Below, piece by piece: positions 40,101 to 52,100 of a stretch of 64,000 nucleotides of DNA. Under the pieces are notes generated by a model, which saw only the letters and a list, made by a program, of their open reading frames with translations, was not told the origin of the DNA and did no database searches. A program made the position numbers and the translations under genes. Source of the stretch: Mansonella perstans (Eukaryota; Nematoda; Chromadorea; Rhabditida; Onchocercidae). Positions within the stretch are counted from its first letter, which is position 1; the number at the start of each line of letters is the position of its first letter. The stretch spans positions 1 to 64,000 of the forward strand of contig JBAMDO010000173.1 of NCBI GenBank assembly GCA_037074765.1, in the 5' to 3' direction.

Positions 40101-43100
40101 CCATCAACCATTTTTGACGATCTACTGCACTGGAATCTTTGCCAAGTGAGAAAACGAGATTTTTTAAGGAATCGACAACTGATGCAGCAATTTCAACACG
40201 ACCAAACACATCTGACGGAAACTGTAATATAATTACGAGATATTGCGTCTCATATATACATAAAAAAATGATGACGAAAAATATGCGGTCGCATCTTACG
40301 TTTTTAAAGGTAATGAATCAATTTCTAAATTATGAGTGAAAGTAAAACGCTCCACTAAGATCCGAATTGAAGATGCAAACAAAAAAACTGAGGGCAATTC
40401 CATTAATGACAATCAAACCTTCCCATAGTACTCACAAATTTTTCTTGTACCAACACTATCAATTTAATCTTCATCTTCAATGTGGAGTTATTCGTGTTCC
40501 GGACCATAACTCTTCTAGCATCAATGCTATCTATCACTCTTGAATTAGCTTTTTGGAACTCATCTGTATGATATGGTAGTTTTCCAGATCAACAGCCACC
40601 AAGATTAAGATTCTAGTATTACAGTTTAATACCCATTTCAATTCACATCTTCTTTTCGATTTCCAACCTCTCATTAAATTTCTCTCATTAAATTTTTGTC
40701 CTCAAAACTTATAGGAAAAAAACTCCTAAGAGGTCATCCAGCTGTTTCATATAATATAGTTAATCACTTACGACATTAGCTACGTTGATGATACCATTCA
40801 GAGTACTATCCATGGTACTAATTGTATCCAAGGATCGATTCGCACGAACAATTATCCCGATAACGTCAGACGTTGCATCAAATACATCGCTACTTAAATT
40901 TTCAACATCCACATCATATGTTGAGTTCATATGATTTGTGATTATCGGCTATAAATAGTACATATGTTAAAGTGCTCAGGCTATACTTATGCCGGTACTT
41001 TAACATTCCATCTTTAATGCAATTTCCTCATCAATTGTATATTACTAGATACTTAAGAAAATTAATTTTTGAAATTATGATCACGAAATTATAAAACAAT
41101 TAACATACCTTCAAATCGTCAATTTTTTTACGAATGCGTTTAAGATGGCTACCCGTAAGAGCAGTTGTTGAAATATTGTTGATTGTTTCATTAACGGAAG
41201 CAACAATATTGGCTAATCTATCGAGATCATGCATCACTGAATGAACACATTCATCGCATACTAAAATGATTTTATTTGTGAATTGTGTTTCTCAAAGGAT
41301 AGGCCATAAAGACTTCAAAAAACTATTTTCGCGCTTTTTATCACTGGAAAAAGTTCACTGCAAGCACAGTACTATAAGAAACTGCGAAAATATTTAATAT
41401 TTTCTTTTTTTCCAATCTTTTTTGAAAGCAACGATTGAAGCAACTTGCATCGGCAACCAAAATTTGATATTCGCAGGTACTGTGAAGCGCACTGGTCGCA
41501 TCGAGGTCCGGTAGCACCTTCTTGGCAATGACATTGCCCTGTGTTAACATCACACACTGTTCCCATCGATAAATCTGCTTCACAATCACATTCTAAAATT
41601 TTTTTTTATAATCATCAATATAACCTACAGTTTATGCCGAGCTATTAGCAGCAATTTGGATTATATTTCAGGAAGTTAATCTATATTTCAGGAAACAATT
41701 CAAATCTAAACTTTCTTTAACTAAAATACCATTAAACAAAGAATTCGTAACGAAGAATTTGGCGAAAAGAAAATTAAACAAAGAATTTATTCTCATTCCT
41801 TGAGAAAATTAAACTTTCTCTCAGAGAATACAAAAATCAAAAATAAAACATCAATACTGAAACAAACTGGAGCATCCGGTCGATTCATAATTCCAGTAGC
41901 CGTACTCACACATTTCGCACATTTGTCCAGCAGCTCCAGGCATACAGGTACATTTTCCGTTCTCAGGATCACACTGAGGACTTAGTGATGCCAAGGCACA
42001 GTTGCACATTTCGCATCCGGTGCAACGTGTGAAACCCCAAGCGTTCGCCTAATAAAGTATTTTTTTAAACACAGTTGATTATGAATGGTTAAGAAAATTC
42101 ATTCGCTATATTTTTAAATCTTCAAGTTATTAATTAAATTTAAAAAAATGGAATTTACCACACATCGATCACACTTTTCTCCTTCTACGTTCGCTAAACA
42201 CTCACATTTTCCAGATCTGTTGTCGCACAATGAACTACCGCACTTATTACATGCACAGTCTATAAAACTTTTAGAAAATAGGAAATCTCTAAAAAATAAT
42301 TCATCAATTCAGCTTTTTTTTTTTTTTTTTTTAATCAAAAGGTGGAGAGATCTGATAGAAATGAGTAACTGTGGTGGAGAAAAAAACAATAAGATAAACG
42401 AGAGCCACAAAATTATTAGAAACCTTCCTAAACTTCCCTCTCTAACTGAATTTTATGTTATAACGAAGAAAAAACCTTGCAAATGTGTGATTTATCTTTC
42501 ACCTGTACAGTTTTTAGCTTTCACAGCGTCACCATAGAACCACGGTTTGCAATGTTCGCAATGTGAGCCATCGGTATTATTTAAACAAAGATAGCAGTCA
42601 CCGCTTATAGGATGACAAGCACCGTCCACATTAAGATCATTATTATCGTTGCAATCACATTTATGACAAGAACCACCAATTTCAGCAGGTCGACCATAAT
42701 AGCCAACATCGCATCGCTCGCAGTGATCAGAGGCATATCCTTCCATACAGAAACATGACTCTAATAATCCTGTTTCACTGACCTTCAAACGCAAAAATGC
42801 AATCAGGTGGCTATTTATTTTGGAGCTCAAAAGCTTGGATGAAGTTGAAGAAATCAACTTATATGTTGCTGCATATTATCAATATCTATTAAAGTCTCTT
42901 CTCAAATGAAATAATAGTAACAATGGAAATAACAGAAAATATTTACCTGACAACTTGTTGCAAAGTTGTTTGTATCAGTAGCATATGGACAAGCACATGG
43001 TAGACATGAGTAAGGTCCTCCTTTGGTAGCATCGCCATAAAATCCCATCTGACAAAATTCGCAGTGATCACCAAAAGTGTTGTGCTCGCAATTGAAACAA

Positions 43101-46100
43101 ATGCCAGAAGTCGGATCGCAGCTTCCAGAATGGCCACTACAATTGCAAGAGACACAAGAACCAAGATATCGTCCGTTATTGACGCGGTAATAACCAGGGG
43201 AACATTGCTAAAAGTATTTCAGTAATTTGACTAATATTACAACGATTTTTTAGTTTTTTTAAAACTCTTTCGAGTAAGAAACAAAGCCCATAAATTCTAA
43301 AAAGAGTACCGACAGAAATTTTTGGTATCCATTATTATTCAAAATCCACTTCTGAAGCATAATCAAGTTTTGATACCTGACAAGAAAGTCCAGTATAAGG
43401 TAGTGGGCATTGGCATATTTCAACAGAAGAAGCTGTGTAACTATCACCAGTGCTTTGATCATCTTTAGCTATTTCAAGCTGCAATTCGCTAATTGCTGCC
43501 AATTCGCAATTTGCATAGTAACAAGCTTTAATCCTAAGCTCATCTAAGTCGTGTAACACCATCATTAAAGTATCACGAGTCGTTGGTTCTCCTGTCAATT
43601 CCATGAAATTTTCCTAAATTAAAGTTATTCTCATCATTACGGTCACAGTGCTTCAATACAATGAAGCAGCATAATTACAGGATAACGAAGAAACAAAATT
43701 AAACAGCGCTTTGCAATATTAAATATATATAAAACACATGTTAAATATCTAGCAACATACAGGCAAAAGTTTGATTTCAACACTGAATGGTATTCGTGGA
43801 TTAACTGGTTGTTCCCGTGCCCAAAAATTCAAAACCGTATTATTCCCAACCAACTGGACATCAGCTGCGGAGCTCATTTTGGTTTCATCATTTCGCGGAT
43901 TCGATAATATCACAAAAGACAGCTGAAAAAATGAACAATACGCTTTTCAAAATGTCAGTTTTACAAATATTTTAATTGATACTGAAATTTCCAGCAAAAC
44001 ATTACTTGCAAGCCATAAGAAGTAGTGAAGTCATGGCCTGGTTTTATTGGAGCCAGAAAATAAACATCGTCTTTACCACCAATTTTGGCTTCATACACCA
44101 CCTTACCGTGCGAATGTAGTACAGATTCATTTGGATACACTTTCCACTCCTCTTCATCGAAATTAACCTTAGCAAAACAAAGAATTATTTGAGCGAAAAA
44201 TACACTTTTTGCAGATCTACAAATTATTCCTTGTTATATGCAACATAGTTTGACGGAATATTACAAAAGTAATGGGAAGAAATGAAGATTGGCAGCGATC
44301 GGTAGCACCGAAACAAAAGCATTCTGCACAGCCAACTGGGTTTGATGCTCGTAAATCGAAAGTGCCCGGACGGCAAGTATCGCAGTACTCACCAATTACA
44401 TTTTTCTGGAAAAATGTAGTCGTTAGATAAATCTGTGAAACAACCTTACTAGTGAATCAGTTCGGATAATGAAGTAAAACGCTGAAGAATGAAAGACTTA
44501 CCTTGCACTTACAAGCGGCATTGGTTGATTCACAAATTTCTTCGGTGGTACCTTTTATGTCGCATGTGCACTCATAACAATGTGGAAAGCCATAGAAACC
44601 TGGCAAACATTTGTCACATTTTCTGCCACCAACATTGGCTTTGCATCTGTGATATATTTTTTCATTATCATGGACGTTATATATATTTTAAAATTGTTCT
44701 GAACCTTTTTTTTAAAGCCATCAAATAAGCTGTTTGAGAGTGATAGAAGGGCTGATAGAAGGACAACATACAAGCACTGTCCATTATCTGGATCACATTG
44801 AAGCTGTCCGGCTTCTGAACCATTTTGCTGACAGCCGCACAGCTGACAACCAATTAGAGGATCATAACCGAAGGCGTAAGGTGCGCAGCTGTCGCAGTGT
44901 TTTCCAACTACATGTGGTGGACAGAAACATTGACCAGTGCTCTCATCGCATAAATGACTATCTGGACATCTGCATTCTGAAATGAACTATTTCTGGACAA
45001 AAATTAAAATTTTAGCAAAGATCAAAAAAAGTTAAGAAATAACGAACTAATACAATCCGGAAAACCGTAATAGCCTGGTGCACAACGATCACATCGACGT
45101 CCTATTATATTCAGGCGGCAAGAACACTCGCCACCATATTCTTTGCATGTAAAACTTGTACTGCCTTGAGAACTACATTCACATGGAAGTGCTGCCATAT
45201 TGTACTCGGAAGTTAAAGAGAACACTTTTTGACGACAGTATTCACTTACATTTGATGGACTATAACGATTAAATTATCATCCAACACTGAATTTCCTTAA
45301 TTTAATTTTTAGAAATTATATTCAGAAGTTCTAAAACAATGGCAAAATTGTTAAATCTATAACTCTTTCTCTAAAACCGCGAAATATTTCCAGCTTGAAA
45401 TTTTGCCAACTAAAGTCTTCAGTAATCCACACGAGCAGCACTTACTCATTTCTGAAGTTATTCAAATTGCATTCCTGAATGTACTGAATGGAGATATCGA
45501 CAGGTAATGGGATCAATAATGTATCGCTATATGAATGAAATGGTAGAGCTGTTACCGAGTCCTGCATAAAATTGAATTTAAGGAAAAACGGAAAAGAAGA
45601 GAGTATCATAATTTCAGTTTGTTCTGCAACATCAGGCGAGTAATTTCTAAAAAATATTACATTATTTTTAGCTGGAGCAATGCCCATTTAAGATATAGAG
45701 AAAAAACAAAATTTCTGGGGATATGAATAAATGAAGCTTAGAAAACTTGCAATGTACAATGGTCCTTTTTGGCTTTCGTTAAAATAAAATGAGGCAGTAT
45801 ACTTATCATCAATAAAAAACTGTATCACATCTCGCCGTTCCTTTTCTTGAATAACTGCCCGACAACCAATAACACTTGGACAGTAGGAAAATGGTATCTC
45901 TGCTGAAAATGCAAAGATATTTTATGTTAAAAATTCAACTATATTTTCTGAGTAACAAATATCTCTTTCGATTAAATTAAAAAAAGTATGAAGTATCTGA
46001 AGAAACCAAAGAGTTCCGAAACAAAAGATAACGCAATGAATCATACCGTGATGAAGATGTCCATTCTGGATCGTAACGTCTACAGTTAGGAATGTGTTGT

Positions 46101-49100
46101 CCGGATTGAAGTACTGTACAATGAAGACATAATGGTCATGAGATGGCACCACTCCAGCTACTTCTACTGTACCCTATAAGACTGTTTACTTTTAAACAGT
46201 AACAATACTTTGTTTTTTATAAAGTTTTGTATCGACGCTGTATATTAAACGTGGTATCATACCATGTTTTCATCCAGTGCCATAACTTGAACCTCTCTCG
46301 GATTAGCAATGGTAAACGGTAATTTTTCACCACTGATTGAATAATTCGCATTCATCTGCGATTCAGCTTCGTTCAGAATACCGTTTGCTACAGGAGAGAA
46401 CCACTGACTTACACAATGTCCATTTTTTCTGATACATACAGGAACCTATAATACAGTAGTTTGTTGCTTGAAAAAGCAAAGATTTTTTATAGTGCTCAAA
46501 AGATATAATAGATCTGTATTAACTTGTTGAAGATAGCTGATATCCCAATCCTCCATCCTAATAAGATTAGCTGCAGCTAAACTAATCTCATGCTTTGTTT
46601 CAGCAATTAATGTAATTGCCACATCTTCTCCATCTTTTAAATGCATCGATGCAATACCCGCATCAGATGATGCGATATCACGACAAAATATCCTGAAATA
46701 TTTATTTATCAAATCATGTCATCCATGGCTTGCATCAGTCACCAAACTGCTATTTTTAACATTACTGCTATTTGCAACGTTGTCGAAAAAATTCGGAAAA
46801 AACTTATTGGTTTAATCACAAAAGAGTATGGAACCTGTTCTTCAGAATCATAAAGGTTTTAAGGATAGTTTGAGATCAGAACCAAAGGTTGGAGATGAAC
46901 TTCTTTGCAGGATATTTTGATAGAAGTTGCATAAAAGCAGCTATGAAACAGAAAGAATGTAGTATGGAATTAAATTATCTTCTAAAAAACATGAAGTCTT
47001 GTTGGGACCTTTATAGGAGGTTGGAACACTTTAATGATGTCAATTTAAGCTAATGAAAACTACAATGAAATGCAGAAAAACTGACGAGTATGGGCAGTGC
47101 TTAAGAATAATTTTCGCCCTCATAAGAAGCTGACCGTATTGTCTCATTTCCAAAGTTAATGGAATTGCTTTTGGATCAGCATTGTAGTATTCCAGTAGGA
47201 AAATATAATAATTGTTTTCTGGTACCTGGAAAACTCGTAAAATAAATAGATAGCATAATGAAAGGAATTAAATGTATAGAAAAAACATGAAATTTTGTCG
47301 GGACCTTTAAGGATATGTGAACTTTACGATCTTCGCTAGTAGTCCACATAAATACTGTTTTACCAACAGTCGTAGACAAGTTCTCTTTTGGGATCTGCAA
47401 ATTACTTTAGTTTAGAGTGTCCACTGTAAAATATATTTCAAGTATCTTGGGAAAAATGGGGTCACGAGACCTGATATTTTCTTGTCAAGCCCGCAATTGT
47501 TAGATAAATGCCATTAATGATTTTACTTGACCTCAAATTGCACTGCGCTACTTTCACTTTGTTCTTCCATGACAAATCCATGCTCAACTGCATCTGCTCG
47601 CGATGCTACTGGGAGTGGTGGATACAAAAGGTTAAGGCATGTTATGTTCTCCGAATCCAGTGTCTGACATGGTTCAAAAATATGCTGTTTCAACAATGTC
47701 CCTTCATAATATTCAGAAGGTAACAGTACGATGTAATCCTGAAATTTTTATATTCAATGGGGAGACCGAACTAATTTCATAAGATAGCATCAACATATTC
47801 CACTAGACAAAAATATGTTCCGTTACCAAAAAAAGTCGCTGTTTGGTTGAAATCTTAAGGCGCCATTTTCCAGGATTTAAAATGAATGGTTGTTTGGGAT
47901 TGATGGCTATAGTTGTTGGTTCATCTGTTACTGGAAGATTCAATCTGATTTTTTGCTCCACATCTAAAGCAAAAGTGATGAAACAAAAGTGATAACTTTG
48001 CCAGGTAAGGAAACTGTTCTTCTGATAAAAGTTAACCTTGAGTTTGCATGAAAAAAGGTATAACGGCAACTCTGGTATTAATTTGAACAGTGGTTGGATT
48101 GATGTAATGAAAAAGAAGACGGTAAAGACCGGCTTTGGTGACTGCTACATCCAACAAAATGTCTTCTTGGATCTGTGAGAATACCGTATATCCTCTCCAT
48201 GAATAATTTGGAAATTTATTTTTATCGGTAGCAAAACGCACGGGATTTTGTTCCATCGACATGCCATCTTCCGCTTCATACTACAAATGGATAAAAATAA
48301 AATTCAGTTTAATAAGAGCGATACGAATATCGCTCTTATTAAATGCCAGAATATCGTAGAAAAAAAAAACAAAATGGCACTGCCAGAATATCGTAGAACA
48401 CATGTCTCGCAGTTTAAACAAAATGCTATTCGAATTATAAGATTGAGAATAACTGTCCATTTTCATTACAAGCTGATGAAGCTAGACCGACTGAAGAGTT
48501 TGATTGGTGGCATCATATGCCTTTTTTGAAGTATTACTAAATGCTTATCCAGAGAAACAGATACATCATGAAGAATAGGAGATGGTAAATGTTTTGATGA
48601 ACAGTATCGATTTTAATCTAGAAATTAAACTGCCCACTTTATTGTGCCATAGTGTTGGGAAGTAATGATTTTCGATCGGTCTGTCGCACTTCAGACCAGT
48701 GATCCGAGGCCTACAACGACACTGTCCTGTTTGCATATCACAGCCATCTCCCAATGCACCACCAACGTCGCAATTGCAGGCTAAAAATGACAAGAATTTT
48801 TAAAAATGTAAAGGAGCCGGCAACACTTCTTAGCTGTAATTTTCTCAAACTATTGTCCATAGATCTAAAATGAGTATATCACATAATTAATTAACAAATA
48901 CCAAGTCAAACATTTACCTTGACATCCAAATTGATTATGCATTTCTAGCTGAAAAAATCCATCAGCACATTTATCACATTCACGACCAACAACATTTCTT
49001 TTACATCTACACTGTCCCTCCTCAGTGCTGCATTCGTTCAGTTCCGAAAGCGTACCAGCCAAATTGCAACCACATTGTATACAGCCATCTTCATGATAAT

Positions 49101-52100
49101 ATTGCAAATCCCAGTAGGTGGGTTTGCAGTGATCACATATACGACCCATAACACGCGTTTTGCAAGTACATAATTCACCCGGTTCAACCTTATCACAACC
49201 AGCAAAACTGGCCACTACGCCTTTTGGATTACAATTACATTCTGCAACACTTAGTAGTACGGTAAAAACTACGTTAAGAAAAATACTTGGGAAATGAATA
49301 AGTTATCTTTCGATAAGATATTTTTTTATTAAAAAAGTAAGCTGTTGTATGAAATGTATACACCTTCACAGATTGGAAAATTGTGGAAATTCATCTCGCA
49401 CCGATCACATTTTTCACCTTGGAAATTCGGCTTACAATAGCACTGAAAAAACAAATGATCTTCGTGAAATTTAATAATGTGCACACATCAACTCGATGCG
49501 TAATTCTTTCAACATAGTTCCTTTGGATGTCAAAATTCAAATTTGATAAAAACTTTATGCAAAAGTTTGCAAACCTGTCCATTGTTATCGCAAGTCATTC
49601 CTTTAGAGCCAATAGCGAGGCATGAACAGGGCTTGCAGTTCGGGAAATCATAAAATCCAGGAGCACAACGATCACATTTTTTACTGGTGAAATTTGCATA
49701 ACACGGACAATCACCATGTTTCCGATCACACTTTGCTGACTTCGAGCCATGTTCGTTGCAGTCACATTCTGAAATACCAATGTTCACCGGAGCAGTTAAG
49801 TTAATCTCAACAGTCATCACATGATATTATGAAATTCCAAAGCTCAGAAAACCAAAATATATACCTTTGCAATATGGATAGCCATAAAAATTCAGGCTGC
49901 ACTCATCGCATCTAGAACCGGAGAAACCAGGTTTGCATAGACAAGCACCAGTCTTCTTATCACAAATATCATCCTCTGTACCGATTGCATCACAATCGCA
50001 ATCTGCATTGTTATAATTTAACATACTGGAGTAAATTGTTTCAGCTTAGCGTACGGGAGTATATTTCATTGCCAATATTCTCAAATGTAATACCAAAAAA
50101 CTTACATTCACACACAGAATAGCCGAAATATCCGTCAGCGCAACTGTCGCACCTAAGTCCAGCAAAATTGGTTTTGCACAAACATTGTGCTGTGCTTTCA
50201 TTGCAATATTTATGCAGTGACCCAAGTTCATCGCAATCGCAAGCTGACATTTTAAAAGGCAGAATAATTGTCTTCAGAGGACACACAGATTAAAAACAAG
50301 AAATTATTATAAATTTTAAGAACTGATATGATTAACTAAAATTTCTGCTGATCCAGCAATAACTTACAGATACATCCGGCTGTGAGATTTGTATAACCCG
50401 GTGCGCATAAATTGCAATGTTCCCCTCCGTAATTACTCTTACAGGGACAAAGCCCATCAGCAGCCTGAAAAATTTATGATATTTCTAAATTGTGAATAAG
50501 ACACACATAAAATGGACCTGCCACTGCAGCATCTTTCTTCCTAAATACAAAAGTTCTAAATATAAAAAATCGAAAGATGTGAAATCTTTTACTAGACCGA
50601 CCATCATTCGCTAAATTGCGTTAGCTGGAAATGAAAAAGGATTCAAATTGAGAGGTAAAGAACAGTACCAGGCAAGTGTCATCCAAAGTACCATTTGCAG
50701 AGCAGTCGCAAGGTTTACATTCTGGAGGCGAATGGTAACCAGGTGCGCATTTATCACAATTCATCCCGGTGAACTGAGGCTTACAAACACAACGAGCTGT
50801 TTCATCTTCACAGTCTCCTGTATGTTTTGAGGGATCGCATACACAAGCTGCAATGTGGAAACCGACTCTTTCGTTTTGACCAAAGTTCTTTGATGGCAAA
50901 AAACAAGAATTTTATGATGAACTGGAATAAAAACTATTGTTAGAAGAACGCTCCCAAACAGTTAAAATTGTCAAGCACAAAAAGGTCACTTTTGTAAAAT
51001 CCAGTCTAAAGACTGCACTATTCAAACTATCCAAACGAAATACTTCGAAGGCGAAATATGGACTTTCACGTTATTAATGATAACAAGATAAGTAGCGTTG
51101 CATTTCACAGCCAAAAAACGAGCTACAATTCGAAAAATCACTCCGTTCATTTACCAGTGTGACTCCGTAGAAATCAGTATTTGATTTCTAAAAGTAATAA
51201 TGTGAAATTTTTGTTAATTTCAAAAAGCAAACGGAACTTACATTGACACACATTTGTTTCATTCCACCATTTCGTTCGCGGTCGATAGTACCCAAAGATA
51301 CATTTGTTACAATTTATGCCTTCTGTATTGTCCTGTAACTTTGCTTAAGCAAAAACTTAAAATTGATCACTTTGTCATCAGAACGATTGCAAAGTAGTAT
51401 ATAGAAATTCAAAAACGGAAAAAATAGGAAAGATGAAATGACGAACTCTGCAGTTTAGACAACGGCCGCCTCCGTTATAGTTGCCATGAATATCTAAGCT
51501 TGAATGCATTCTGTCAAGTTCTTTTTCGTAAACGCATTCCTCGCTATGCCCATGACAATTACACGCTATAGATAATGAAATTACAAGTAATCTGCATACA
51601 TTCATCCTTTCATTTTTATCTACCGTTAAATATATTCAAAACAAGCTTAAGAATTCTGCGGTCAAGGCAGTTCTAAATACATTTGTGGGACCTACGGTAA
51701 ACCGAGAAGTATTTTTACTTTTGAGACTTCAGCAGGAATCAGTGGTGCGACTATTACACTTTTACCTGGACTTTAGCAGTGAATAATTTTGAAAGAATTA
51801 CGTTCACACACAAATTCAGCGCCCTCCTTGCTCCGTTGCCACATTTTCTGTTCAAATCCTGGGCAGCAGTATTCACAATGATCACCACAGGTATTATGTT
51901 CACACCTGCAATTAAATGACGTGAATAATGTAAGCCATCTAATAACAAAGGGTCAAAGCATATCGAACAGGTTCTTTTTTTCTCTTCAGTACGGAATCAC
52001 TTAAAATAAGGACTGGAAAAAAATCTTATAGTTTTTGAATATGATGGCTTTTTCCATATTTTCGCTGTCTTTTTTCCATTTATGTTTCGTTTTTTATTTT

